This document shows positions 42,114 to 49,923 of a stretch of DNA of 64,000 bases, piece after piece. Each line of letters begins with the position of its first letter. The first letter of the stretch is position 1. Position numbers and translations under genes: made by a program. The DNA is from DATAAP01 sp041690495. GTDB lineage: Bacteria > Pseudomonadota > Alphaproteobacteria > CACIAM-22H2. A model generated the notes under the pieces. It saw only the letters and a program-made list of their open reading frames with translations. It was not told the origin of the DNA and ran no database searches. Location of the stretch: contig JAWLHE010000002.1 of assembly GCA_041690495.1 (NCBI GenBank), positions 372,001 to 436,000 of the forward strand. Reading direction: 5' to 3'.

Positions 42114-42381
42114 GATCGCGTTCTCAATTGTCTTGGCTATACTAGGTAGATCATCTGCGAACTAAATGCAAAGTTACGTTGAGCTGCTGTGGTGGCGCTC
42201 AAAGCTGCGAGCCTGATGATTGAGTGGACTCTAGGGGAAGACCGCCGTTGATAGCGGGGCGTGGTCAATATCGGCTGCCGCGGGGCCGCTTCGGGCGCTT
42301 AGATTAGTCTGAGATCCCGCTTCGGACGGGCGCACCCGGTTCGTCCTTGGTGTACATCCGCAATCCACGGAGTTAACGAAC
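42114..42381. other. Junction region with a second guaA-tail-like sequence
   Basis: 268 bases without a gene. GATGATTGAGTGG (42215-42227) matches GACGATCGAGTGG of the guaA end at 11 of 13 positions. Core-type, GC-rich sequence resumes just after it. It may be the outermost remnant attachment site, marking the end of all inserted DNA at the guaA locus. The match is short and could be chance. Confidence 0.3.
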
Positions 42382-42825
42382 ATGGCCGGTACCGTACGTT
42401 TGCACCGTGTTCTGGCGACCAGCCCGGAGAAGGTCTATCGCGCGTTCGTCGAAGCGGACGCGCTCGCGAAGTGGCTGCCGCCCAACGGGTTCACCTGCAC
42501 GGTCCATCATCTCGAGGCGAAGGTCGGCGGGACGCACGGGATGTCCTTCCGCAACTTCACGACCGGCAAGAGCCATTCGTTCGGCGGCGCGTATCTCGAA
42601 CTCGTCCCGGGCGAGCGCCTGCGCTACACCGACACGTTCGACGATCCCAACCTGCCCGAAGAGATGCAGGTGACGGTGACGTTGAAGAAGGTATCGGTCG
42701 GCACCGATCTGGATATCGTGCAGGCCGGTATCCCCGACGCCATTCCACCCGAGGCTTGCTATCTCGGCTGGCAGGAATCGCTGCGGAACCTGGCGAGGCT
42801 GGTCGAGCCCGACATCAATCAATAG
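42382..42825 (+). CDS. SRPBCC/AHSA1-domain protein
   Basis: A 147-residue START-like protein. LHRVLATSPEKVYRAFVEAD, then ALAKWLPPNGFTCTV is the AHSA1 opening, and HSFGGAYLELVPGERLRYTD with GWQESLRNLARLVEPD the usual end. Members bind hydrophobic ligands in a central cavity, and function is mostly unknown. ATG 42382 has GGAG 12 bases upstream. It is the first core gene right of the inserted DNA. Confidence 0.85.
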   Translation: MAGTVRLHRVLATSPEKVYRAFVEADALAKWLPPNGFTCTVHHLEAKVGGTHGMSFRNFTTGKSHSFGGAYLELVPGERLRYTDTFDDPNLPEEMQVTVTLKKVSVGTDLDIVQAGIPDAIPPEACYLGWQESLRNLARLVEPDINQ

Positions 42826-42863
42826 AGTATGCCCGGCATAGTCGAGGGGGAGCAGGTTCAGCC

Positions 42864-43274
42864 ATGATCACCGGGGGATGTTTGTGCGGGGCGGTGCGGT
42901 TCCGGGCGACGGAGCCGCCGGTCGTGGCGCGCGTGTGCTGGTGCAGGGTGTGCCAGAAGATCGGTGCGGGCGGCGCCACGGTCGGTGCCGCGTTCAAGAC
43001 GGCGAGCCTGACGGTCGAGGGCACATTGAAGGACTACGAGAGCGTCGCCGACAGCGGCAACCGGATGCACCGCAAGTTCTGTCCGTCCTGCGGCACGCAT
43101 CTGTTCAGCGAGGCGGAATCGCGGCCGCATCTCGTCTTCGTGCGCGTCGGCGCCCTCGACGATCCCGAGATCGTCAGGCCGTCGGCGACGATCTGGACCG
43201 CCTCGGCGCCGAGCTGGGCGTGCATCGATCCCGATCTGCCGCGCATTCCGGGACAGCCGCCGCCGGCGGCGTGA
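42864..43274 (+). CDS. GFA family protein (glutathione-dependent formaldehyde-activating-like)
   Basis: A 136-residue protein with all zinc cysteines of the GFA fold: GGCLCGAVRF (CxC), VCWCRVCQKIGAGG (CxxC), and FCPSCGTHLFSE (CxxC). True S-hydroxymethylglutathione synthases share this fold, but most short members have no proven activity. ATG 42864 with the RBS GGGGGAG is preferred over the long in-frame extension, which lies on the preceding gene. 20 bases separate it from the next gene, a second GFA-like protein. Confidence 0.85.
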   Translation: MITGGCLCGAVRFRATEPPVVARVCWCRVCQKIGAGGATVGAAFKTASLTVEGTLKDYESVADSGNRMHRKFCPSCGTHLFSEAESRPHLVFVRVGALDDPEIVRPSATIWTASAPSWACIDPDLPRIPGQPPPAA

Positions 43275-43294
43275 CGCGTCCTCGGAGGTGCATC

Positions 43295-43801
43295 ATGACC
43301 CGCTCGGCGAAGGGTTCGGCGGACGCGCAGGCGGGCATCGCCACCGGCCGGTGCCTGTGCGGCAAAATCGAGGTCGAGATCGCCGTTCCCGCCTTCTGGG
43401 CGTGGCACGATCATTCCTCGGGCACGCAGCGGGCGCATGGGGCGGCCTATGCGACCTATGTCGGGTGCTGGAGGAGCCGCGTTCGCGTGAGCAAGGGCGA
43501 GAGGCGGCTCACCCGCTTCACCGATCCGGCGAGCGGCGACACGCGCGCCTTCTGCGCCGCCTGCGGCACGCCGGTCCTGTATGCGCGGGGCCGCCATCCG
43601 CGAATGGTGAACATTCCGCGCGCCCTGTTCGACGGGCGCACGGGGCGCGAGCCGCTCTATCACATCGCCGTCGCCGAATCCCCGGACTGGGCTTATCGGC
43701 AGGAGACGCTGCGGCCGTTGAAAGGCTATCCCGGGGTGATGTGGACCGGTGCGCGGCGCCGCCGCCGGTCGGCTGCGCCGGGCGGGGAGCCGCCGCCGTA
43801 A
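43295..43801 (+). CDS. GFA-like protein missing the middle cysteine pair
   Basis: A 168-residue paralogue of the preceding gene. The first pair (GRCLCGKIEVEI) and the last pair (FCAACGTPVLYARG) are present. The middle CxxC is replaced by AWHDHSSGTQRAHG, so one zinc site and the proposed catalytic cysteines are lost. This branch of GFA-like proteins is therefore probably not an enzyme of the usual kind. ATG 43295 has the RBS CTCGGAGG. The C-terminus is Arg-rich. Confidence 0.75.
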   Translation: MTRSAKGSADAQAGIATGRCLCGKIEVEIAVPAFWAWHDHSSGTQRAHGAAYATYVGCWRSRVRVSKGERRLTRFTDPASGDTRAFCAACGTPVLYARGRHPRMVNIPRALFDGRTGREPLYHIAVAESPDWAYRQETLRPLKGYPGVMWTGARRRRRSAAPGGEPPP

Positions 43802-43825
43802 GCGCGGGCTAAAGGGCCAGCGAGC

Positions 43826-43885
43826 GAGGCTGATCGCGGAGAAGTCGATCTTCTCGCCGGTGAAGTCGCGCTGCGCCGCGCGCAA
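43826..43885 (-). pseudogene. Remnant of an ogt-like gene
   Basis: About 20 codons read RAAQRDFTGEKIDFSAISLA, close to AAAQRYFAGEKVEFSDVSLD inside the Ogt gene at 45455-46015. Nothing else of such a gene is visible around it. It is probably a fragment of a former duplicate. The whole 43802-44002 gap holds no intact gene. Confidence 0.4.
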
Positions 43886-44002
43886 TCGAAGCCAGCTCAG
43901 TCAGCGAGTGCAGGGCCTTCGCCTGACGGGCGCACGCGTATCACGGAAAAGCAGATGACCGATGACGGACGCTTCGCGCTCATCATCGGCACTGTGGCCA
44001 GG

Positions 44003-44419
44003 TTAGTGACTCACGTCGAGGAACGGCGTCTCCGGGTCGCTGACGTAGAAGACGACGACCGTCAACGGCTCGCTCGCGCTACGATTATAACCGGTCATTC
44101 TGACGCCCGGCGGTTCTACCATCGCTTCGCCAGCTTTGACCGTAACTGGCGTGCGGCCCTCCAGTTCGAGCGTGAAGGCGCCCTGCAATACGTAGACTGT
44201 GACCGGAAACCGGTGCGTGTGGAACACGGTCTTGTCGCCTGGCTTGAAAGTGGCGGTCATGACGCGCACTTCCTGTTTTTCGCCGGTCGGCATTCCCGCG
44301 ACAAGTTCGCGAAGGACCAGATTGGGTCTCGCCGTGCCACTCTCCTGCGCAGCGGCTGCAGCACCGCTCAGAATCAGTCCCGCAACGCAGCAACCAATAA
44401 CGCTGCTCGATTTGAGCAT
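44003..44419 (-). CDS. Secreted cupin-domain protein
   Basis: A 138-residue protein. Residues 1-24 (MLKSSSVIGCCVAGLILSGA) are a signal peptide. The cupin barrel shows GDKTVFHTHRFPVTVYVLQG (metal-binding HxH) and EAMVEPPGVRMTGYN. It is probably a periplasmic metal-binding protein of unknown role. ATG 44419 has a strong RBS (GGAGACGCCGG). It is divergent from the LysR-type regulator at 44537, which likely controls it. Confidence 0.8.
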   Translation of the reverse strand: MLKSSSVIGCCVAGLILSGAAAAAQESGTARPNLVLRELVAGMPTGEKQEVRVMTATFKPGDKTVFHTHRFPVTVYVLQGAFTLELEGRTPVTVKAGEAMVEPPGVRMTGYNRSASEPLTVVVFYVSDPETPFLDVSH

Positions 44420-44536
44420 CCGGCGTCTCCGTGACGAATAGCAATGCCTGCTTGTCGGCAAAGTCTTACAACGCGCGATGCGACGGCGGCAGCCGCACGA
44501 TTGCGAACGGAGGCCGCAGAATTGCATAATGCTCGG

Positions 44537-45421
44537 GTGTTTGACTGGAACGACCTCAAATACTTCCTGGCGGTCGCGCGCCATGGCAGCACGATTGCCG
44601 CCGGAAAGGCGCTCGGCCTCAGCCAGTCGACGGTCCACCGGCGGCTTTCCGAACTGGAAAAGAGGATCGGGCGCAAAGTGGTAACGCGCACGGCCGCCGG
44701 TTATCGACTGACGGATTTTGGCAAAGAACTGCAGTCCTATGCCGAGCGTATCGAAGCCGCGGTCGCGGATTTCGAGCGGCATGTCGGCGACGACAGTCGT
44801 GACCGCATCGGTGTCATTCGCGTAACCTGCCCCGAACCGATCGTAAATCGGATGACGTCGCTTATCGAGCGCTTCCACACACGCCATCCGAATCTGCGCG
44901 TCGAATTCGTGATGAGCGACCGCTATCTCGACCTGGCGAAGGGCGAGGCCGACGTTGCTTTCCGGTCGGGCGATACCGATGACGAACTCGTCGGCCGCAA
45001 GATTGCGGATTCGGTATGGGCGGTTTATGCCAGCCGCACCTACATCGAGCGTCATGGCAAGCCGGAGCGTATCGAGGATTTGTCGCAGCATTCCCTGGTG
45101 TGCCTGGACGAATCGATGAGCAAGCACCGCGTCGTGAAGTGGCTAAGGGACGTGGCGCCGGAGGCCAGAATTGCTGCGCGCAACAACAGTGTTCTTGGCC
45201 TGATGTATGCGGTGAAATCCGGCGCCGGCATCGGTCCGCTGCCGACGGCGATTGCCGATGCCGAGGCTGACCTCGTACGTGTGCTCGGACCGATCCCGGA
45301 ACTGGCGCGAAGCTGGCGGTTGCTGACGCATCCCGATCTGCGGCGCACGCCGCGCATTGCAGCGTTCTTCGACTTTATCGTCGAGGAGCGCGACGCGTTA
45401 AAGTCGATCCTGACCGGCTAG
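44537..45421 (+). CDS. LysR-family transcriptional regulator
   Basis: A 294-residue LysR-type regulator. The HTH (DLKYFLAVARHGSTIAAGKA, then LGLSQSTVHRRLSELEKRIG) is at the N-terminus, followed by a periplasmic-binding-like effector domain (DRIGVIRVTCPEPIVNRMTS to the C-terminus). GTG 44537 is chosen because family homology begins at VFDWNDLKYF. In-frame codons upstream to 44444 overlap the shared intergenic promoter. It is transcribed away from the cupin gene, the usual arrangement of a regulator and its target. The inducer is unknown. Confidence 0.85.
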   Translation: MFDWNDLKYFLAVARHGSTIAAGKALGLSQSTVHRRLSELEKRIGRKVVTRTAAGYRLTDFGKELQSYAERIEAAVADFERHVGDDSRDRIGVIRVTCPEPIVNRMTSLIERFHTRHPNLRVEFVMSDRYLDLAKGEADVAFRSGDTDDELVGRKIADSVWAVYASRTYIERHGKPERIEDLSQHSLVCLDESMSKHRVVKWLRDVAPEARIAARNNSVLGLMYAVKSGAGIGPLPTAIADAEADLVRVLGPIPELARSWRLLTHPDLRRTPRIAAFFDFIVEERDALKSILTG

Positions 45422-45454
45422 TTGCCGGCATCGAACGGCACGAAGCAGAGATCT

Positions 45455-46015
45455 TCAGAACAGCGAGGCCTGCGCCGGTTCCGGCGGGCCGACGCGCACG
45501 CCTTCGAGCTCGAGCATGCGGAGCTTCGTCGCCGAGCCGCCGGGGGCGGAGAAGCCGCCGACCTTGCCGCCGGCCGCCAGCACGCGATGGCACGGGATGA
45601 TCAGCGGCACCGGGTTGTGCGCCATGGCCTGGCCGACGTCGCGCGCGGCCTCCGGCCCGGCGCCGAGCTCCTTCGCCAGCGCGCCATAGGTGGTGGTGCG
45701 GCCCCAGCCGACGTGGCGCAGGGCTTCGTAGATCCGCCGGAAGAACGCATCCTGCCCGTCGAGGTCGAGGCTGACATCGGAGAACTCGACCTTCTCGCCG
45801 GCGAAGTAGCGCTGCGCGGCCGCGATCACAGCGGTAACGCGAAGCGGCGGCGTGCCGGGCGCGGCGCCGGGGTGGCGTCGCAGCAGGCGCCGCTCCGTCG
45901 CCTCGGCCGTGTGCATCGGCAGATGAAAGCCGGTGATCCCGGCGCCGTTCCATGCGATCGCGCAGAAGCCCGCGGTGGTTTCGAACACGCAATAGTGCTG
46001 TTGCATCCCGCCCAT
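45455..46015 (-). CDS. ogt: Methylated-DNA-[protein]-cysteine S-methyltransferase
   Basis: A 186-residue suicide DNA repair protein removing O6-methylguanine. The active-site motif is IIPCHRVLAAGGKVGGFSAP, with the acceptor Cys in PCHRV. GWGRTTTYGALAKELGAG is the HTH that binds DNA. The N-terminal ribonuclease-like domain is present (CVFETTAGFCAIAWNGAGIT). The start is uncertain between 46015, 46006 and 46051. It ends facing the LysR gene. A remnant of a second copy lies at 43826-43885. Confidence 0.9.
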   Translation of the reverse strand: MGGMQQHYCVFETTAGFCAIAWNGAGITGFHLPMHTAEATERRLLRRHPGAAPGTPPLRVTAVIAAAQRYFAGEKVEFSDVSLDLDGQDAFFRRIYEALRHVGWGRTTTYGALAKELGAGPEAARDVGQAMAHNPVPLIIPCHRVLAAGGKVGGFSAPGGSATKLRMLELEGVRVGPPEPAQASLF

Positions 46016-46138
46016 GGCATGACTCTCGTGCCGCTGAAGCGGGATTTCCACCTGAATCTTGCGGCGGGGACCGACCGGTCCGCGGCGGAATAATAATTAG
46101 GATTTGACCTAAGTATTGCGCGGCAGTATCAAGGAGGC

Positions 46139-46549
46139 GTGGAGGGCGACGCGCATGGCGCCAATCCGGAGACCCAAATAGTGACACCGCAGGCAACAGG
46201 CACGCAGCAGGGGCATCCAAGAGCGGCCGTCGTCGACGGCGTCTTTCGCGCGCTGTCCGATCCGACGCGGCGCGCCGTGCTCGAGCGCCTGAGCGCGAGC
46301 CCGGCTTCGGTCAGCGAGCTCGCCGCACCCTACAAGATGGCGCTGCCGTCCTTCGTCGAGCACCTCAGGGTGCTGGAGCGGAACGGGCTGGTGCGCTCGC
46401 GCAAGGTCGGCCGTGTGCGCACCTACCAGCTCGCACCCGAGCGGCTGAAGCTGGCCGAGGACTGGCTCGGCCGCCAGCGCAGGATGTGGGAACGCCGGCT
46501 CGACCGGCTGGATGCTTATCTGCTGAAAATGAAAGAGGACTCGAAATGA
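46139..46549 (+). CDS. ArsR-family transcriptional regulator
   Basis: A small winged-helix regulator: VFRALSDPTRRAVLERLSAS, SVSELAAPYKMALPSFVEHL and RVLERNGLVRSRKVGRVRTY. The metal-binding cysteines of ArsR/SmtB are absent, typical of the subgroup that sits next to AHSA1 genes. The start is GTG 46139 or GTG 46181. Its stop overlaps the next gene by ATGA, so the two proteins are made together. Confidence 0.85.
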   Translation: MEGDAHGANPETQIVTPQATGTQQGHPRAAVVDGVFRALSDPTRRAVLERLSASPASVSELAAPYKMALPSFVEHLRVLERNGLVRSRKVGRVRTYQLAPERLKLAEDWLGRQRRMWERRLDRLDAYLLKMKEDSK

Positions 46550-47031
46550 AATCGTCGGTGATCAGGATCGATCCGAAGCTGGACCTCGTGCTCGAGCGCG
46601 AGATCGACGTGCCGGTAGAACTCGTCTGGAAGGCGTGGACGACGCCCGAGCATCTGCGCGAATGGTTCGTGCCGAAGCCGTGGACGATCACCGAATGCGA
46701 GCTCGACGTGCGCCCCGGCGGCATTTGCCGCACCGTCATGCGCTCGCCCGAGGGACAGGAATTTCCCAATGTAGGCTGCTATCTCGAGGTCACGCCGAAC
46801 GAGCGGCTGATCTTCACCGACACGCTGCTCGCCGGGTACCGCCCGGCGCCGAAGCCCTTCTTCACGGCGGTGCTTGAACTCACGCGGAACGGCTCCGGAA
46901 CGCGCTACAAGGCGATCGCCATCCACGGCAACGAGGAAACGCGCAAGACCCACGAGGACATGGGCTTCCACCAGGGCTGGGGCACGGTGGTCGACCAGAT
47001 GGTCGCGCACATCAAGGCGCAGCGGAAATAG
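46546..47031 (+). CDS. SRPBCC/AHSA1-domain protein coupled to ArsR
   Basis: A 161-residue AHSA1 protein: LVLEREIDVPVELVWKAWTT, EHLREWFVPKPWTITECELD and the C-terminal MGFHQGWGTVVDQMVAHIKA. ArsR-AHSA1 operons are widespread, and the function of the second protein is unknown, possibly ligand binding. ATG 46546 overlaps the regulator stop. It is a distant paralogue of the protein at 42382. Confidence 0.87.
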   Translation: MKSSVIRIDPKLDLVLEREIDVPVELVWKAWTTPEHLREWFVPKPWTITECELDVRPGGICRTVMRSPEGQEFPNVGCYLEVTPNERLIFTDTLLAGYRPAPKPFFTAVLELTRNGSGTRYKAIAIHGNEETRKTHEDMGFHQGWGTVVDQMVAHIKAQRK

Positions 47032-47072
47032 CTGGGGGCGGGACGCGGGCGCGGAGGTACGGGACGGCTGCG

Positions 47073-47504
47073 ATGGCGAAGGACCTGTCGCCGCGGCTGA
47101 TGGCGATCGTCGATGCGTTGCCGCTCGCGGCGGGCCTTCGCGTCCTCGAAATCGGCTGCGGGCCGGGTGCGGCGGCGCGTGAGATTGCGCGTCGCATCGG
47201 GCGTGGACACGTTCTCGCCATCGACCGGTCCGCCAAGGCCATCGCACAGGCACGGGCGGCATCGCGAGCGGAGGTGGCCGCCGGGACCTTGAGCCTGCGC
47301 CAGGCAGCGGTCGAGGAGTTCGAACTCGAACCGGGCGAAGCGCCGTACAATATAGCGCTGGCGGTCCGCGTGGGGGCACTCGACGGGCGTCATCCCGAGT
47401 TGGCGGAGCGCGCGAAGCGCCGTATCGCGGCAGCCCTGGACCGGAACGGGCGCCTCTTCATTGACGGCGGCGACCCTCTCAAGGAAATTCGCCTGGACGA
47501 CTGA
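47073..47504 (+). CDS. Short class I SAM methyltransferase
   Basis: A 143-residue protein with the SAM motif LRVLEIGCGPGAAAREIARR, then VLAIDRSAKAIAQA and ALAVRVGALDGRHPELAERA. It is shorter than typical methyltransferases (the last strands are missing or minimal), but the family of about 140-residue proteins of this pattern is common. The substrate is unknown. ATG 47073 is used. Confidence 0.7.
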   Translation: MAKDLSPRLMAIVDALPLAAGLRVLEIGCGPGAAAREIARRIGRGHVLAIDRSAKAIAQARAASRAEVAAGTLSLRQAAVEEFELEPGEAPYNIALAVRVGALDGRHPELAERAKRRIAAALDRNGRLFIDGGDPLKEIRLDD

Positions 47505-47515
47505 ACGGGAGCGAC

Positions 47516-47878
47516 ATGGGCAAGTCGGGCACGGTCACGATCTACGGCATCAGGAACTGCGACACGATGAAGAAGGCGCGGGCGTGGCTCGATGCACGCG
47601 GCATCGCCTATGCCTTCCACGACTACAAGGCGGCGGGGATCGAGCGCAGCGTGCTTGAGAACTGGGCGAGGGCGGTCGGCTGGGAGACGCTGCTGAACCG
47701 CGCCGGCACGACGTTCCGCGGCCTGCCGGATAAGGACAAGGCCGACCTGACCGAAAAGAAGGCGATCGAATTGATGCTGGGGCAGCCTTCGATGATCAAG
47801 CGCCCTGTCCTCGACACCGGCCGGGGCCTCCTCGTCGGTTTCAAGCCGGATCAGTACGAGAAGGCGCTGGCGCGCTGA
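47516..47878 (+). CDS. ArsC/Spx/MgsR-family protein (YffB-like)
   Basis: A 120-residue thioredoxin-fold protein: VTIYGIRNCDTMKKARAWLD contains the single catalytic-type cysteine (NCDT) of the YffB branch, and SMIKRPVLDTGRGLLVGFKP is the conserved C-terminal motif. These are arsenate-reductase-related proteins, often not arsenate reductases themselves. It starts 11 bases after the methyltransferase stop, probably in one transcript. Confidence 0.87.
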   Translation: MGKSGTVTIYGIRNCDTMKKARAWLDARGIAYAFHDYKAAGIERSVLENWARAVGWETLLNRAGTTFRGLPDKDKADLTEKKAIELMLGQPSMIKRPVLDTGRGLLVGFKPDQYEKALAR

Positions 47879-48050
47879 TCGCGCGAAGGCGGCTTTGCGA
47901 CGTAGAAGATCCGTGTGCGATCTGCACAGTTCTTGGGCAGAGAATTCGCGCAGGCCAGAACTTCGCTTTCATCAATCCGAACCGTCACAGGCTTCGCGTA
48001 TCCTCTCGATGCCGCATCGCGCGGGCCATCCTAATCGAAAGGAAGAAGCC

Positions 48051-48875
48051 ATGCCGACGATCACCACCAGGGACGGCGTCGAGATCTTCTACAAGGACTG
48101 GGGATCGGGTCAGCCGATCGTGTTCAGCCACGGCTGGCCGCTTTCGGCGGACGACTGGGACGCGCAGATGATGTTCTTCCTCGGGCGCGGCTTCCGCGTC
48201 ATCGCCCATGACCGCCGCGGCCACGGCCGCTCGAGCCAGGTCGATAGCGGCCATGACATGGATCACTATGCCGACGACCTCTCGGCGCTGACCGAGCATC
48301 TCGACCTGAGGAACGCCGTGCATGTCGGGCATTCGACCGGCGGCGGCGAGGTGGTCCGCTACATCGCCCGCCACGGCGAGGAGCGCGTCGCCAAAGCGGC
48401 GATCATCGCCGCGGTGCCGCCGCTGATGGTCAAGACGCCGGCCAATCCCGGCGGACTGCCGAAGGAGGTCTTCGACGGATTCCAGACGCAGGTCGCCGCC
48501 AATCGCGCGCAGTTCTACTACGACGTGCCTGCCGGGCCGTTCTACGGCTTCAATCGCCCCGGCGCGAAGCCGCTGCCGGGACTGATCTGGAACTGGTGGC
48601 GCCAAGGCATGATGGGCGGCGCCAAGGCGCATTACGACGGTATCGTCGCGTTCTCGCAGACCGACTTCACCGAGGATCTGAAGAAGATCACGGTGCCGGT
48701 GCTGGTGATGCATGGCGATGACGACCAGATCGTGCCTTACGCCGATTCCGCGCCGCTTTCGGCAAAGCTGCTGAAGAACGGCACGCTGAAGACCTACAAG
48801 GGCTTCTCGCACGGCATGCCGACGACCGAGGCGGAAACGATCAACGCCGACCTGCTGGCCTTCATCAAGGGCTAG
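48051..48875 (+). CDS. Alpha/beta hydrolase (non-heme chloroperoxidase-like)
   Basis: A 274-residue alpha/beta hydrolase. The oxyanion region is VFSHGWPLSADDWDAQM, the nucleophile elbow AVHVGHSTGGGEVVRYI (Ser), the acid is in VLVMHGDDDQIVPY, and the catalytic His is in YKGFSHGMPTTE. The sequence belongs to the cofactor-free haloperoxidase/arylesterase group. Natural substrate is unknown. ATG 48051 has the RBS AAAGGAAGAAG. The in-frame extension to 47895 is not used. Confidence 0.9.
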   Translation: MPTITTRDGVEIFYKDWGSGQPIVFSHGWPLSADDWDAQMMFFLGRGFRVIAHDRRGHGRSSQVDSGHDMDHYADDLSALTEHLDLRNAVHVGHSTGGGEVVRYIARHGEERVAKAAIIAAVPPLMVKTPANPGGLPKEVFDGFQTQVAANRAQFYYDVPAGPFYGFNRPGAKPLPGLIWNWWRQGMMGGAKAHYDGIVAFSQTDFTEDLKKITVPVLVMHGDDDQIVPYADSAPLSAKLLKNGTLKTYKGFSHGMPTTEAETINADLLAFIKG

Positions 48876-49031
48876 GGTTCGGGTGCCGGGATTTCAGCCC
48901 CGGCACCCTGATATCTTGACCGGCCGATGCTGCCGCCGATTGCCGGATACGCGTCTGTACGGACCTTCGGCAGACAGCCGCGGCGGGCGGCCTTGTCATC
49001 GTTCCTTGAGCAAGGTACCAAGCTGGCCCTC

Positions 49032-49598
49032 ATGGACAGTTCCCTGACCACTCACCGGCGCCCGATGCTGGCGATGATCGTCCTGATCACTGCGTCGAAC
49101 TGGCTCGTGCAGTTTCCGATCGAACTGGGCGCCGTGCTCGGTCTGCCGGTGCTGATCACCTGGGCCGCCTTCACCTATCCGGCGACGTTTCTGGTGACGG
49201 ACCTCACCAACCGCCGCTACGGCCCGGCCGCGGCGCGCCGGGTGATCTATCTCGGCTTCGCCGCCGCCGTCGCGCTCTCGGCCGTGCTGGCGACGCCGCG
49301 CATCGCCGCGGCGTCGGGGACCGCTTTCCTGGTGGCGCAGCTTCTCGACGTCACCGTGTTCAACTGGCTGCGCCGGCAGAGCTGGTGGCGGGCACCGCTG
49401 TTCGCCTCGCTGCTCGGCTCGGTGGTCGATACCGCCATCTTCTTCAGCATCGCGTTCGCCGGCACTTCGGTGCCCTGGGACCTGCTCGCGGCGAGCGACC
49501 TGGTCGTGAAGCTGCTTTATGCCGTGTTCGCGCTGATCCCGTACCGCCTCTACATGGCGCTGGTCCGGCCGGTCTGGGCCGAGCCGGCCCGTGCTTAA
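49032..49598 (+). CDS. VUT/YhhQ-family queuosine precursor transporter
   Basis: A 188-residue integral membrane protein with about six hydrophobic segments. The signatures FLVTDLTNRRYGPAAARR and AFLVAQLLDVTVFNWLRRQS, then WWRAPLFASLLGSVVDTAIF are those of YhhQ/QPTR, which imports preQ0/preQ1. The family uses these precursors for tRNA queuosine. Here the gene is core, about 11 kb from an island that makes preQ0 on its own. ATG 49032 is chosen, since homology starts RRPMLAMIVLITASN. Confidence 0.85.
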   Translation: MDSSLTTHRRPMLAMIVLITASNWLVQFPIELGAVLGLPVLITWAAFTYPATFLVTDLTNRRYGPAAARRVIYLGFAAAVALSAVLATPRIAAASGTAFLVAQLLDVTVFNWLRRQSWWRAPLFASLLGSVVDTAIFFSIAFAGTSVPWDLLAASDLVVKLLYAVFALIPYRLYMALVRPVWAEPARA

Positions 49599-49684
49599 CG
49601 GGACCTTAACCGGGACGCCCGACACTGCGAGGCTCGGGCCGCGATACTGTGCGGCCCGCCATTTTGCCGGGATGGGAGAGAGCG

Positions 49685-49921
49685 GTGACGGATACGTTGC
49701 GGCGGCTGAGCGACAAGATACTCGCGGCGTTCAACCAGGCCTGCGATCAGCGGCAAGTCGAGGTCGCCGAGCATCTGTTGCGGGCTCTCGAGCTGTCGCT
49801 GACCCGCTACGGCGGCAAGAACAGCACCGACAAGCGCGGTGAGCTCGGCCCCGTGGTCGAGGCCTTCGGCCGGCTCGAGGCGCTCCGCCAGATCCCGGTG
49901 GCTGCGGCCGCAAACAAGTAG
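49685..49921 (+). CDS. Small conserved-looking helical protein
   Basis: A 78-residue protein from GTG 49685 with the RBS GGGAGAG. It is helical (LRRLSDKILAAFNQACDQRQ, VEVAEHLLRALELSLTRYGG) and has the C-terminal motif RGELGPVVEAFGRLEALR. I have seen such short proteins as hypothetical genes in alphaproteobacteria, but know no function. It converges on the DUF1194 gene, with 2 bases between stops. Confidence 0.6.
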   Translation: MTDTLRRLSDKILAAFNQACDQRQVEVAEHLLRALELSLTRYGGKNSTDKRGELGPVVEAFGRLEALRQIPVAAAANK

Positions 49922-49923
49922 GA

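Noticed and set aside
44003..45127. 374-codon minus-strand frame covering the LysR gene and the cupin gene
   Set aside because: Only its last 138 codons are a real cupin protein with its own RBS and signal peptide. The rest is antisense to LysR.
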